Source of the DNA: RPQJ01 sp963846885
Lineage (GTDB): Bacteria > Pseudomonadota > Gammaproteobacteria > Steroidobacterales > Steroidobacteraceae
DNA length: 64,000 bases
Assembly: GCA_963846885.1 (NCBI GenBank)
Contig: CAWJXS010000012.1
Location: 134,784 to 198,783 of the forward strand
Direction of reading: 5' to 3'
Part shown: piece after piece, positions 16,470 through 26,454 of the stretch
Layout: each line of letters begins with the position of its first letter
Position numbering within the stretch: position 1 is the first letter of the stretch
Made by a program: the position numbers and the translations under genes
The notes under the pieces: model-generated
The model's database searches: none
Told to the model about the DNA's origin: nothing
Seen by the model: the letters and a program-made list of their open reading frames with translations, nothing else

Positions 16470-19400
16470 GCCGTGGCCTCCGCCGTCGACTCCTGGGGGG
16501 CGTGCGGCGGCTTGCCGCCGAACCGCTCCGACAGGCCCTGGATCAGCACATAGAACGCCGGCACTGCCAGCGTCGTGAAGAGGGTGGCGCAGAGCATGCC
16601 GCCGAACACAGTGATGCCGACCGATACCTTCGACGCGGCACCTGCGCCGCTCGCCAGCACCAGCGGCACCACGCCGAGGATGAACGCCAGCGAGGTCATC
16701 AGGATCGGCCGCAGGCGCAGGCGCGCCGCGGCCATCGCGGCCTCGTAGATCGGCATGCCCTGTTCGCGGTTCAGCTTGGCGAACTCGACGATCAGGATCG
16801 CGTTCTTGGCCGACAGGCCCACCAGCGTCACCAGGCCGATCTGGCCGTAGACGTTGAAGGGAATGCCGACCGCCTTGAGCGCGAACAGGGCGCCCATGAA
16901 CCCGAATGGCGTCGCCAGCAGCACCGCGAAGGGCACGGCCCAACTTTCGTACAGCGCTGCGAGGAACAGGAACACCACCACGATCGACAGGCCGAGCACG
17001 ATCGTCGAACTGTTGCCGGCCTCGATTTCCTGCTTGCTCTGGCCGGACCATTCGATGCCGTAGCCTTCCGGCAGCGTCTCGCGCGCCACTTCCTCCAGCG
17101 CGCGGATCGCATCGCCCGAACTTGCGCCCGGCGCCGGCGCGCCGCTGAACGCCGCGGTGCGATACAGGTTGAAGCGCTGCAGGAAGCGCGCGCCCGTGCT
17201 CTGCTCCCAGGTGGTGAGCGTGTCGAGCGGCACCATGCCGCCGTCCTTGTTGCGCACGAACAGCCGCGAGATGTCGGTGACTTCCTGGCGGAAATCGGAC
17301 TCGGCCTGCATCGTCACCTTGTAGTTGCGGCCGAAGCGGCTGAAGTCGTTCACCTGGTAGCCACCGAGGAACGTCTGCAGCGTCGTGAACACGTCGCTGA
17401 CCGGCACGCCGAGCTTCTTCGCCTTCTCGCGGTCGACGTACAACTGGTAGTTCGGCGTGGCCGCGCTGAAGGTCGTGCTGATGCTGCCGATCTCGGGCCG
17501 CTGCTGCGCCGCAGCGATGAATTCCTGGGCCACCGCGGCCAGTTCAGCGGGCGGCGGGTTCGAGCGCGCCTGCAGCATCAGTGAGAAGCCTGACACCGAA
17601 CCGAAACCCGGCAACGCCGGCGGATTGAACGGCATCACCACCGCCTCGGGGATGTTCCGCCCGAGCCCATAGAGCTGCATCAGGATCGAGCGCACGCCGG
17701 TTTCCGGCGTAGTGCGCTCGGCCCACGGCTTCAACTTGACGATCACCAGCGCGCCGTTCGAGGCGGCAGTGCCCGACAGCAGGTCGAAGCCGGTGACGCC
17801 GACCACGGAGTCGACGCCTGCGATCTGGCGAACCTGCGGTTCGAGCTTCGCCAGCACGTCTGCAGTGCGCTCCTGCGATGCCGCGTCAGGCAGCAGCACC
17901 TGCATGAAGACGGCGCCCTTGTCCTCGTCCGGCACGAAGCCGGTCGGCACGGCGCGGAACAGGCCCGCGGTCACCAGCACGACGATGCCGAGCGTCAACA
18001 TCACCAGCAGCGTGCGGCGGGCGAGCACTGCGGCCGCGAAGCCGTAGCGGTCGTTCAGCCAGTCGAAGCCCGAGTTGAATCCCTTGAAGAAGCGCGCCAC
18101 GGGCCCGTTGCTTTCCTCGTGCGGCTTCATCAGCAGGATGCACATGGTGGGTGTCAGTGTCAGCGCAACCAGCGCCGAGAACCCCGTCGATACCGCCACG
18201 GTCACGGCGAACTGCTTGTAGAGCTGGCCCGTGACGCCGGGGATGAAGCCCATCGGCACGAATACCGCCGCCAGGATCAGCGCGATCGCGATCACCGGGC
18301 CCTGCACTTCGTCCATGGCCTTGATCGTGGCCTCGCGCACCTTGAGCCCCGTGCGCATGTTGTGCTCGACCGCCTCGACCACGACGATCGCGTCGTCGAC
18401 CACGATGCCGATGGCCAGCACCATGCCGAACAGCGACAGGGTGTTGATGGTGAATCCGAGCAACTGGAAGGCGGCGAAGGTCGCCACCAGCGACACCGGC
18501 ACCGCCAGCATCGGGATCAGCGTCGTGCGCCAGTTCTGCAGGAACAGGAACACCACGATCAGCACCAGCACCAGCGCCTCGATGAAGGTGTGAATGACTG
18601 CCTCGACCGAGGCTTCGACGAACGCCGACGTGTCGTAGACGATGCTGTAGTCCATGTCCTGCGGAAACGCGCCGGCCAGTTCGTCGAGCTTGGCCTTGAG
18701 CAGTGCCGCGGTCTCGAGCGCGTTGGCGCCGGGCACGAGCGAGACGGAGATCGCCGCCGCGGGGTTGCCGTTGAACGTGGAGACGTTGCTGTAAGTGCGC
18801 GCGCCGAGTTCGACGGTGGCGATGTCCTTGACCCGGATGAACGAGCCGTCCGGCTTCGAGCCGACGATGATGTCGGCGAACTCGGCGGACTGGGCCAGGC
18901 GCCCCTTCACGCGCAGCGAATACTGGAAGCTCTGGCCGCGCGCGGCGGGCGGCTGGCCCACCTGGCCGGCGGGCACCTGCACGTTCTGCTCGCGGATGGC
19001 CTGCGCGACGTCGTTGGCGGTGATGCCCAGGCTGGCCATGCGATCGGGTTTGAGCCACACGCGCATGCCGAAGTCGGAGCCGAACACCTTGACGTCGCCC
19101 ACGCCCTTGACGCGCTTCAGTTCGTCGACGATGTAGACGAAGCCGTAGTTGCTGATGAACAGCGGGTCGTAGGTGGCCTTGGGCGAGTACAGCGCGAAGT
19201 ACATCAGCACGTCGGGCGACTGCTTCAGCACCGTGATGCCCGCGTTGATGACTTCGGAGGGCAGTTGCGAGTTGGCCTGCGAGACGCGGTTCTGCACCTC
19301 GACCGCCGCCAGGTCTGGATCACGCTCGAGGGCGAACGTGACGCTGATGGCCGAACTGCCATCGTCGCCGCTCACCGAGCTGATGTAGAGCATGTCGGTG

Positions 19401-19615
19401 GCGCCGTTGATCTGCTGGTCGATCGGCGCGGTCACCGACTCCTCGACCACGTCCGAGCTGGCGCCAAGGTAGAAGCTGTTGACCTGCACCGTCGGCAGCG
19501 CGATGTTCGGGAACTCGCCGATCGGCAGGCCGATCAGCGACAGCGTTCCCACCAGCATGAGGAACAGCGAGACCACGATCGCAAGGACCGGGCGGTCGAT
19601 GAAGAAGCGGGACAT
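16466..19615 (-). CDS. RND family multidrug efflux permease (HAE1 type)
   Basis: 1,049 residues, typical of AcrB/MexF. The N terminus MSRFFIDRPVLAIVVSLFLM gives the first of twelve membrane helices. The proton-relay residues are present: paired Asp in GIVVDDAIVVVEAVEHN (helix 4) and Lys in VGLSAKNAILIVEFAKLN (helix 10). Two large periplasmic loops carry the porter and docking domains. It exports hydrophobic or amphiphilic toxicants by proton antiport in a trimer with the adaptor and channel. The adaptor gene ends 13 bp upstream and the channel gene overlaps by four bases. The specific substrates cannot be inferred. Confidence 0.95.
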   Translation of the reverse strand: MSRFFIDRPVLAIVVSLFLMLVGTLSLIGLPIGEFPNIALPTVQVNSFYLGASSDVVEESVTAPIDQQINGATDMLYISSVSGDDGSSAISVTFALERDPDLAAVEVQNRVSQANSQLPSEVINAGITVLKQSPDVLMYFALYSPKATYDPLFISNYGFVYIVDELKRVKGVGDVKVFGSDFGMRVWLKPDRMASLGITANDVAQAIREQNVQVPAGQVGQPPAARGQSFQYSLRVKGRLAQSAEFADIIVGSKPDGSFIRVKDIATVELGARTYSNVSTFNGNPAAAISVSLVPGANALETAALLKAKLDELAGAFPQDMDYSIVYDTSAFVEASVEAVIHTFIEALVLVLIVVFLFLQNWRTTLIPMLAVPVSLVATFAAFQLLGFTINTLSLFGMVLAIGIVVDDAIVVVEAVEHNMRTGLKVREATIKAMDEVQGPVIAIALILAAVFVPMGFIPGVTGQLYKQFAVTVAVSTGFSALVALTLTPTMCILLMKPHEESNGPVARFFKGFNSGFDWLNDRYGFAAAVLARRTLLVMLTLGIVVLVTAGLFRAVPTGFVPDEDKGAVFMQVLLPDAASQERTADVLAKLEPQVRQIAGVDSVVGVTGFDLLSGTAASNGALVIVKLKPWAERTTPETGVRSILMQLYGLGRNIPEAVVMPFNPPALPGFGSVSGFSLMLQARSNPPPAELAAVAQEFIAAAQQRPEIGSISTTFSAATPNYQLYVDREKAKKLGVPVSDVFTTLQTFLGGYQVNDFSRFGRNYKVTMQAESDFRQEVTDISRLFVRNKDGGMVPLDTLTTWEQSTGARFLQRFNLYRTAAFSGAPAPGASSGDAIRALEEVARETLPEGYGIEWSGQSKQEIEAGNSSTIVLGLSIVVVFLFLAALYESWAVPFAVLLATPFGFMGALFALKAVGIPFNVYGQIGLVTLVGLSAKNAILIVEFAKLNREQGMPIYEAAMAAARLRLRPILMTSLAFILGVVPLVLASGAGAASKVSVGITVFGGMLCATLFTTLAVPAFYVLIQGLSERFGGKPPHAPQESTAEATA

Positions 19616-19628
19616 GGCGCGGTACCGG

Positions 19629-20849
19629 TCAGTTCGCGGTGGCGGTTGGGGCCGCGCCCGCGTCGGTCGCGGGAGCGCCGCCGGCGGGACGGTCGAAGTC
19701 CTCGAGCTTGACCGGCACGACCTTGAGCGTCGTACCGGGGCGTGCTTTCTGGATGCCCTCGACCACCACGCGGTCGCCCGCCTGCAGTCCGCCGACGATC
19801 ACCTGCCGGTTGCCGAAGCGCTGCCCCAGCGTCACCGGGCGCATCTCCGCCTTGTCGCCGTCCGCCACGACCGTCAGGAAGTAGCGACCCAGCTGCTCCT
19901 GGACCGCACGGTCCGGGACGATCAGTGCATTGTCGAGCTTCGCGCCCGTCGCCCGCACCCGCGCGAACAGGCCCGGCAGCAATGTGTGGTTCGGGTTGGG
20001 GAACTCGGCACGCAGCTTGTAGGTGCCGGTGGTGGCATCGATGGCGCGGTCGCTGAAGTTGATGCGGCCGCGGAGGGGATAGACCGAGCCGTCGCTCAGG
20101 ACGAGCTGCACGTTGCGCAGCGGGTCGTCCGCGGCCACTTCCCGCCCGCCCATGCGACGCTCGAAGTCGAGCAGTTCCGCCTCGCTGATCGTGAAGTACA
20201 CCCAGGCCGGGTCGTCGGCCGAGATCGTCGCGAGTTCCGTCTGGCCGGCCGTGATCAGTCCACCGGGAAACACCTGGGTTGCGCCGATGCGCCCGTGGAG
20301 CGGCGCCCGCACCTCTGCGTATTCGAGGCCCAGTTCCGTTTCCTGCAGGGTGGCGCGGCTGGCGTCGACCTGCGCCTGCGCCTGGCGCGCGGCGGCCACG
20401 GCATTGTCGTACACCTGCCGGCTGATCGCCTCGTCGGCCAGCAGCGGCTCGTAGCGAGCGACGTCCTGGCGGGCGCGGTAGAGGTTCGCCTCGGCCGAGG
20501 CGAGTTGCGCACGGGCACTGTTGGCCTGCGCACGGTATTCGCGCGCGTCGATCGAGAACAGCAGCTGGCCCTTCTCGACCAGTGCGCCGTCCTCGAAATG
20601 CGTCTGCAGCAGGATGCCGTTCACTCGTGCCCGCAGGTCGACTTGCTGCGAGCCGCGGACTTCGCCGACCTTGTCGGCATAGGTGATCGTCGAGCTGGGC
20701 TCGACCGTGATGACCTTGACCTCGACTGGCGCGTGCGCCATGGCTGGCGGCGCCTTGTTGCCGCAGGCCGGCAGGGCGAGGGCGGCCAGCGTGGCAAGGC
20801 TGGCGAGGGCCAGGGCGCGTGACGTCGAACGAGTCTGTACGGGGGTCAC
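19629..20849 (-). CDS. RND efflux periplasmic adaptor lipoprotein (MFP family)
   Basis: 406 residues starting with GTG at 20849. Signal sequence with lipobox LALPACG (Cys ~residue 29). The order is typical of AcrA/MexE: beta-barrel entry strand VKVITVEPSSTITYADKVGEVRGSQ (in part), lipoyl half (DLRARVNGILLQTHFEDGALV), alpha-hairpin coiled coil rich in Ala/Gln (~residues 105-165), second lipoyl half (LEYAEVRAPLHGRIGATQV), beta-barrel and membrane-proximal domain. It is the first gene of the efflux operon. No TetR or LysR regulator is adjacent and the 150-bp leader shows no clear operator, so control is probably encoded elsewhere. Confidence 0.92.
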   Translation of the reverse strand: MTPVQTRSTSRALALASLATLAALALPACGNKAPPAMAHAPVEVKVITVEPSSTITYADKVGEVRGSQQVDLRARVNGILLQTHFEDGALVEKGQLLFSIDAREYRAQANSARAQLASAEANLYRARQDVARYEPLLADEAISRQVYDNAVAAARQAQAQVDASRATLQETELGLEYAEVRAPLHGRIGATQVFPGGLITAGQTELATISADDPAWVYFTISEAELLDFERRMGGREVAADDPLRNVQLVLSDGSVYPLRGRINFSDRAIDATTGTYKLRAEFPNPNHTLLPGLFARVRATGAKLDNALIVPDRAVQEQLGRYFLTVVADGDKAEMRPVTLGQRFGNRQVIVGGLQAGDRVVVEGIQKARPGTTLKVVPVKLEDFDRPAGGAPATDAGAAPTATAN

Positions 20850-20999
20850 CGGTGAGGCCTCTGCGGGTCAGTTATGCCAGCGAATGTGATCGGGCAGTCT
20901 ACCTGCGTGGCCGCGGAGCTGTCAGGCGCGAGGCATCGAATGGACCCCCTTGCAGCAACACCGGACTGCCCGAAATGGGGCCATCGCCGATGCGGGCGA

Positions 21000-23576
21000 T
21001 CAGGGCTGCGAGTCCAGCAGTTCCTTGAGCCGGAACAAGACGTCCAGCGCCGCGCGCGGGCTCAGCGATTCAGGGTCGACTCCGTCGAGCATGCGCCGCA
21101 GTGCGGATTCGGTTTCGTTGGCGGGCGGTGCGAGAGCGAATTCCTGCTGCGGCGAGGGTGGCCGGGTGGCGTGCTCGCGCCGTTCCAGCTCGTGCAGGTA
21201 ACGGCGGGCCTCGCCGATGACGGCCTTGGGGACGCCGGCCAGCCGCGCCACCTGCAAGCCGTAACTCTGGTTGGCCGGGCCTTCCTTGACCGCATGCAGG
21301 AAGACGAGCTGGTCGCCGTGCTCGGTGGCGTCGAGATGCACGTTGGCGCAGGCGGGCAGTTCGTCGGCCAGCGCGGTCAGCTCGAAATAATGCGTGGCGA
21401 ACAGCGTGAACGCGCCGGTCTCGCGGCCAAGGTGGCGCGCGCAGGCCCAGGCGAGCGAGAGGCCGTCGAACGTACTGGTGCCGCGGCCGATCTCGTCCAT
21501 GAGCACCAGGCTGTCGCGCGTGGCGTTGTTCAGGATGTTGGCCGCTTCGGTCATCTCCACCATGAAGGTCGAGCGGCCGCCTGCAAGATCATCGGCCGCG
21601 CCAATGCGCGTGAAGACGCGATCGACAGGCCCGATGCGCGCAGTGGCCGCCGGCACGTAACTGCCGATGCCGGCCAGGATCACGATCAGCGCGGCCTGGC
21701 GCATGTAGGTCGATTTGCCGCCCATGTTCGGGCCGGTGACGATCAGCATGCGACGCCCGTCGTGCAGGTCGAGATCGTTGGGCACGAACGGCCCGTCGAT
21801 GTGCTGCTCGACCACGAGGTGACGGCCCCCGCGGATGTCGATGCAGGAATCCTCGCAGAGTTCGGGCTGCGCCAGCCGCAGCGTGACCGCGCGCTCCGCC
21901 AGGTTGCCGAGCACGTCGAGCGCGGCCAGCGCGGCGGTCGTGGCCTGCAGTGCAGGCAGCGTGTCGATGAGCGTGTCGAGCAGGCCCTCGTAGAGTTCGC
22001 GCTCGCGGGCCATCGCGCGGTCACGCGCGCCGAGCACCTTGTCCTCGAACGACTTGAGCTCGCTGGTGATGTAGCGCTCGGCGTTCTTCACGGTTTGCCG
22101 GCGCACCCAGTCGGCAGGAACCTTGTCGGCCTGGCTGCGGCTCACCTCGATGAAATAGCCCTGCACGCGGTTGTAACCGAAGCGCAGGTTCTGGAAGCCG
22201 GTGCGTTCACGCTCGCGCGTCTCGAGGTCGAGCAGGGCCTCGTCGCTGTGCTCGCTGATGCGGCGCAGTTCGTCCAGGCTGGCATCGAACCCGGTCGCGA
22301 ACACGCCGCCTTCGCGCAGCAGGGCGGGTGGCGTCTCGACCAGCGCGCGCGCGAGGTGCTCGTGAATCGCCGGATGCGTGCCCACGCCGGCAGCGAGCCG
22401 CGCCAGCAGCGGCGCGTCCAGCGTCGACAGTTGCGACTGCAGTTCCGGCAGGCATCCCAGGGCTTCGCGCAACTGTGAGAGATCGCGCGGACGCGCCGAG
22501 CGCAAAGCCACGCGCGCCAGGATGCGCTCGACGTCGCCGACCCGGCGCAGCAGGGCGTGCAGGCTCGAATGCGCGCCGGCGTCGATGAGCGTCTCGATGG
22601 CGTGCAGGCGCAGCGCGCGAGGCTCGACGCCACGCAAAGGGCGCTGCACCCAGCGGCGCAATTCGCGTCCGCCCATCGCAGTGGCTGTGCGGTCGAGCAC
22701 GCCGAGCAGCGTGCTGTCGCTGCGGCCGGAGAGGCTGCTGTCGAGTTCGAGGTTGCGGCGCGTGGCGGCATCGAGCAGCAGCGCGTCCTCGCGCAGTTCG
22801 GTGCGGATGCCACGCAGGTGCGGCAGCGCCGACTTCTGCGTCTCCCGCACGTAGTTGAGCAGGCAGCCCGCGGCACCGATCGCAAGGAATTGTCCCGCGA
22901 GGCCGAAGCCCGCGAGATCACGCGTGCCGAACTGCTCGCACAACTGGCGCTCGGCGCTGCCGGCCTCGAAATGCCACGGTGGCCGCTGTCGCACCGCGAG
23001 ATCGCTGCGCGCCTGCAGGTGCGCGAGTGCGTTCTCGGGCAGCAGCAGTTCGGCAGGGCGCAGCCGTTCGAGCTCGGCGGCGAGCGCTTCTTCTCCGCTT
23101 GCCTGCAGCGCGTGGAAGCGGCCACTCGATAGTTCGAGCCACGCCAGGCCGAAGCCGTCGGCGCCGGGTGCGATGGCTGCCAGCAGCGTGTCACGGCGCT
23201 CGTCCAGCAGCGAGTCGTCCGTGACCGTGCCCGGAGTGACGACGCGGACCACCTGGCGCTCGACCGGGCCTTTCGCCTTGGCGGGATCGCCGATCTGCTC
23301 GCAGATCGCGACCGACTCGCCCTTGCGCACGGCGCGGGCCAGGTAATTATCGAGTGTCTGGACCGGGACGCCGGCCATGGGGATGGGCTCGCCGCCCGAG
23401 GTGCCCCGTGCCGTCAGCGTGATGTCGAGCAGGCGTGCGGCCTTGCGCGCATCGTCGAAGAACAGCTCGTAGAAGTCCCCCATGCGGTAGAACAGCAGCA
23501 CGTCGGGGTACTGCGCCTTGATGCGCAGGTACTGCGTGATCATCGGCGAGTTGGGGGCGGAATCGGTGGCGGCCAT
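21000..23576 (-). CDS. mutS: DNA mismatch repair ATPase MutS
   Basis: 858 residues, near E. coli MutS (853). ATG at 23576 gives the usual N terminus (MAATDSAPNSPMITQYLRIK); the frame remains open 51 codons further upstream but that part has no homology and overlaps the divergent gene leader. The mismatch-reading Phe-x-Glu motif is in MGDFYELFFDD (residue ~35). The C-terminal ABC-type ATPase has Walker A GPNMGGKSTYMRQ and Walker B/signature DEIGRGTSTFDG. It recognises mispairs and recruits MutL. It is divergent from the acyl-CoA dehydrogenase gene, with 124 bp between starts. Confidence 0.96.
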   Translation of the reverse strand: MAATDSAPNSPMITQYLRIKAQYPDVLLFYRMGDFYELFFDDARKAARLLDITLTARGTSGGEPIPMAGVPVQTLDNYLARAVRKGESVAICEQIGDPAKAKGPVERQVVRVVTPGTVTDDSLLDERRDTLLAAIAPGADGFGLAWLELSSGRFHALQASGEEALAAELERLRPAELLLPENALAHLQARSDLAVRQRPPWHFEAGSAERQLCEQFGTRDLAGFGLAGQFLAIGAAGCLLNYVRETQKSALPHLRGIRTELREDALLLDAATRRNLELDSSLSGRSDSTLLGVLDRTATAMGGRELRRWVQRPLRGVEPRALRLHAIETLIDAGAHSSLHALLRRVGDVERILARVALRSARPRDLSQLREALGCLPELQSQLSTLDAPLLARLAAGVGTHPAIHEHLARALVETPPALLREGGVFATGFDASLDELRRISEHSDEALLDLETRERERTGFQNLRFGYNRVQGYFIEVSRSQADKVPADWVRRQTVKNAERYITSELKSFEDKVLGARDRAMARERELYEGLLDTLIDTLPALQATTAALAALDVLGNLAERAVTLRLAQPELCEDSCIDIRGGRHLVVEQHIDGPFVPNDLDLHDGRRMLIVTGPNMGGKSTYMRQAALIVILAGIGSYVPAATARIGPVDRVFTRIGAADDLAGGRSTFMVEMTEAANILNNATRDSLVLMDEIGRGTSTFDGLSLAWACARHLGRETGAFTLFATHYFELTALADELPACANVHLDATEHGDQLVFLHAVKEGPANQSYGLQVARLAGVPKAVIGEARRYLHELERREHATRPPSPQQEFALAPPANETESALRRMLDGVDPESLSPRAALDVLFRLKELLDSQP

Positions 23577-23700
23577 CGGTTTCTTGCAGGATGGCGCGGC
23601 GGAAAGCCAGCGCGGCCGTGACTTTACAGGCCACGATGGCGTCCGTCGAACCGTGCAGAGTACGATTCCCGCAGGGTCCGTCCGGGCCCGCGAGGATCCC

Positions 23701-25548
23701 ATGCGCAAGACGATCGATTTCCTGCTCAACGACTGGCTCGACGTTCCGTCGCTCGCGGCGCGGCCCCGCTACGCGGATCACAGCCGCGCCACGTTCGAGT
23801 CCGTGCTCGATACGTGCCAGCGCATCGCGGAGGAGAAGTTCGCGCCGTTCAACCGGCTGGTGGACGTGGAGGAACCGAAGGTCGTCGATGGCAACGTCGT
23901 GCTGCCGCAGTGCAGCTACGAGGCGGCTCGCGCCTACGTCGAGAGCGGCATGCTCGCGGCTGCGCAGGACTACGAGCTCGGCGGCATGCAGCTGCCCTAC
24001 GTGGTGGACCTGGCAGCGAACGTGTTCTTCGCCAAGGCCGGGATCGGCCTGGGCGGCGGGGGCATGCTGACCGCGGGCAATGCCAACCTGCTGCTGGCGC
24101 ACGGCACGCCGGCACAGGTCGCAGCGTTCGCGACCAACGAGTTCCAGGGCAAGTGGTTCGGCACGATGTGCCTGTCGGAACCGCAGGCGGGCTCGAGCCT
24201 GTCCGACATCGTGACGCGAGCCGTCCCCGACGGCCCGGACCATGGCAGTGATCCGCTGGGGCCGCGTTATCGCCTCACCGGCAACAAGATGTGGATCAGC
24301 AATGGCGAGCACGATGTCTCCGAGAACATCGTGCACCTCGTGCTGGCCAAGATTCCCGACGCCGAGGGCAAGCTCGTGCCTGGCGTGCGCGGCATCTCGC
24401 TGTTCATCGTGCCGAAGAAGATGGTGAATGCGGCGGGCGCGCTCACCGGTGAACGCAACGACGTCGCGCTCGCCGGACTCAATCACAAGATGGGGTACCG
24501 CGGCCTGCCCAACACGCTGCTCAATTTCGGCGAAGGCCGCTTTCCCGTCGCCGGTCGTCCCGGTGCGGTGGGCTATCTCGTCGGCAAGCCCGGCGATGGC
24601 CTCAAGTGCATGTTCCACATGATGAACGAGGCGCGCATCGGCGTCGGACTCGGTGCCGTGGGTGTCGGGTATGCGGGCTTCGAGGCGAGTCTCGATTACG
24701 CCCGCAACCGCAAGCAAGGTCGTCCGGCGACGCCGGCCGGCAAGGATCCCGCATCGCCGCCGGTCAACATCATCGAGCACGCCGACGTGAAGCGCATGCT
24801 GCTCGCGCAGAAGGCCTACGTGGAGGGCGGGCTCGCGCTTTCGCTGTACTGCGGCCGGCTGGTCGATGAAACGCGCACCGGCACGCCGGAGAGCATCCCT
24901 GCGGTGAAGGCGCTGCTCGAGATCCTGACGCCGATCGCGAAGAGCTGGCCCAGCGAATGGTGCCTGGAGGCCAACAACCTCGCGATCCAGGTGCTGGGTG
25001 GTTACGGCTACACGCGCGACTTTCCGGTGGAGCAGTACTGGCGCGACAACCGCCTCAACATGATTCACGAGGGCACGCACGGCATCCAGGGGCTCGACCT
25101 GCTCGGACGCAAGGTGGTCATGGACGACGGCAAGGCGTTGCAACTGCTGGTCGCGCGGATCAGGCAGTCCCTGCAGGCCGCAGCGGCACATGCGGAGTTG
25201 CAGCACGAAGTCGCTGCGGTGGAGCGTGCGCTCGAGAGCCTGCTGCGAGCGACGCGCGACGCGTGGAGCACACGCGAGCCCGATGCAGCGCTTGCCAACG
25301 CCACGCCCTACCTGCAGGCGTTCGGCCATGTCGTGCTCTCCTGGCTCTGGCTCGACGTGGCACGCGCGGCCGTGGCGGCATCGACGCCGGCTGATACGAG
25401 TGAACGCGCTGCGTTCCTGCGCGGCAAGCGTCAGGCGGCGCGATATTTCGTCGACTACGAACTGCCGAAGATCGACGGCTGGCTGTCGGTCGTGGCGGCG
25501 CGCAACACGACCTGTCGCGATATGCAGGATGCCTGGTTCGCGAGCTGA
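23701..25548 (+). CDS. Acyl-CoA dehydrogenase with C-terminal extension (DmdC/FadE-like)
   Basis: 615 residues, the long class of acyl-CoA dehydrogenases (classical ones are ~380). N-terminal helical domain from MRKTIDFLLNDWLDV; the FAD-binding beta domain has GTMCLSEPQAGSSLSDI and LTGNKMWISNGEHD; the C-terminal helical domain carries the flavin-binding QVLGGYGYTRDFPVEQY and the loop IHEGTHGIQGLDLLG. The extra ~130 C-terminal residues correspond to the AcdA/DmdC C-terminal domain. It should introduce the alpha-beta double bond into an acyl-CoA, passing electrons to ETF. Related proteins act on medium/long-chain or methylthiopropionyl-CoA; substrate is not determinable here. No beta-oxidation genes adjoin it. 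Confidence 0.9.
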   Translation: MRKTIDFLLNDWLDVPSLAARPRYADHSRATFESVLDTCQRIAEEKFAPFNRLVDVEEPKVVDGNVVLPQCSYEAARAYVESGMLAAAQDYELGGMQLPYVVDLAANVFFAKAGIGLGGGGMLTAGNANLLLAHGTPAQVAAFATNEFQGKWFGTMCLSEPQAGSSLSDIVTRAVPDGPDHGSDPLGPRYRLTGNKMWISNGEHDVSENIVHLVLAKIPDAEGKLVPGVRGISLFIVPKKMVNAAGALTGERNDVALAGLNHKMGYRGLPNTLLNFGEGRFPVAGRPGAVGYLVGKPGDGLKCMFHMMNEARIGVGLGAVGVGYAGFEASLDYARNRKQGRPATPAGKDPASPPVNIIEHADVKRMLLAQKAYVEGGLALSLYCGRLVDETRTGTPESIPAVKALLEILTPIAKSWPSEWCLEANNLAIQVLGGYGYTRDFPVEQYWRDNRLNMIHEGTHGIQGLDLLGRKVVMDDGKALQLLVARIRQSLQAAAAHAELQHEVAAVERALESLLRATRDAWSTREPDAALANATPYLQAFGHVVLSWLWLDVARAAVAASTPADTSERAAFLRGKRQAARYFVDYELPKIDGWLSVVAARNTTCRDMQDAWFAS

Positions 25549-25592
25549 CGATCCGGGCAAGTGTGGCTTGCCACTGTCGCCCCACTGTCGCC

Positions 25593-25621
25593 AATGTCAC
25601 GCGATTGCAAACCTTTATACT
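25593..25621 (+). promoter_or_regulatory. Weak sigma-70-like promoter before the lipoprotein gene at 25657
   Basis: TATACT at 25616-25621 with a poor -35 (AATGTC, 17 bp upstream), in the only AT-rich part of the spacer. A near-exact direct repeat of CCACTGTCGCC precedes it (about 25570-25592). An AGGAG ribosome site sits ten bases before the ATG at 25657. Confidence 0.3.
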
Positions 25622-25656
25622 GTTTTTACCAAGCAAAACTCAGGAGCAGTTCACCG

Positions 25657-26253
25657 ATGAAACTCGTCAAGTATTCGATCGCTACCCTCTGTCTGGCGTT
25701 TGCGTCGGGATGCAGCACGCCCGAGGTCGCCGCCACGCCCGCAGCCACGCCCGCAGCCGCGCCGAGGGGCGAGGCCGTGGTCGCGACCATCGAGGTGACC
25801 GCGACGGTGACCGCGATCGACCAGGCGACGCGCGCCGTCACGCTGAGGAAGGACGATGGCACCGAGGTCTCGTTCGTCGCCAGCGAAGACGTCCAGAACC
25901 TCGCGCAGGTGCAGGTCGGCGATGTGCTGCACGTGGTGTATGCCGAGGCGCTTGCCTACGAAGTCAGGAAGGGTGGCACGGCGGCGGCGCCGGTGACCGC
26001 GATTGCCGGCGGCGCCGCCGAACTGGGCCAGCGGCCGGCTGGCGCGCTGGCACGCCAGACCACCGCGACGGTTGCGATCATCGCGATCGATCCGCAAGTG
26101 CCCTCGGTGACGTTCCAGGGTCCCGCAGGCAATACACGGACGATCAAGGTGCTGCATCCCGAAAAACTCGAAGGCGTGCGCGTCGGTGACACGGTTGACG
26201 TCACCTTCACCGAAGCCCTCGCCATCAAGGTCGTGGAGGCACCCGCCAAGTAA
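25657..26253 (+). CDS. Hypothetical lipoprotein with two similar halves
   Basis: 198 residues. MKLVKYSIATLCLAFASGCSTPE is a clear lipoprotein signal (lipobox ASGC, Cys ~19), followed by an Ala/Pro spacer. Two beta-rich segments look homologous: residues ~48-110 (EVTATVTAIDQATRAVTLR ... VQVGDVLHVVYAEALAYEV) and ~135-195 (TVAIIAIDPQVPSVTFQ ... VRVGDTVDVTFTEALAIKV). Each ends in V.VGD.(L/V).V.(Y/F).EALA.(E/K)V, suggesting an internal duplication of a small OB/SH3-like barrel. I know no function for it. AGGAG at ten bases upstream fixes the start. Confidence 0.75.
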   Translation: MKLVKYSIATLCLAFASGCSTPEVAATPAATPAAAPRGEAVVATIEVTATVTAIDQATRAVTLRKDDGTEVSFVASEDVQNLAQVQVGDVLHVVYAEALAYEVRKGGTAAAPVTAIAGGAAELGQRPAGALARQTTATVAIIAIDPQVPSVTFQGPAGNTRTIKVLHPEKLEGVRVGDTVDVTFTEALAIKVVEAPAK

Positions 26254-26454
26254 GCCAGATCCGGCTGGCGCCGCCCTCCCGGTGTGCATTGCCATCGGGC
26301 GGGCGCGGGCGAGTTCGATGGTCGGCGTGGCAGGCGGGTGCACGCGCCGTGTTAGGACTCCTCCGACTGGATGCGCTCCTCGCACCTGACCTTCACCGGG
26401 CGCCGGTCCACCTATGCTCGGCCCTCTCCCCAGAGCGCCACCCCGGAGGATCCC

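Noticed and set aside
20850..20999. Search for a TetR/MarR operator or regulator at the efflux operon
   Set aside because: No dyad of convincing length and no regulator ORF; the spacer only separates the adaptor gene from mutS.
26254..26454. GCCAG-ATCCGG-CTGGC palindrome after the two-domain lipoprotein as a terminator
   Set aside because: Five-bp arms and no T run; nothing else of note in this 200-bp spacer except the GGAGG site of the CBS gene.
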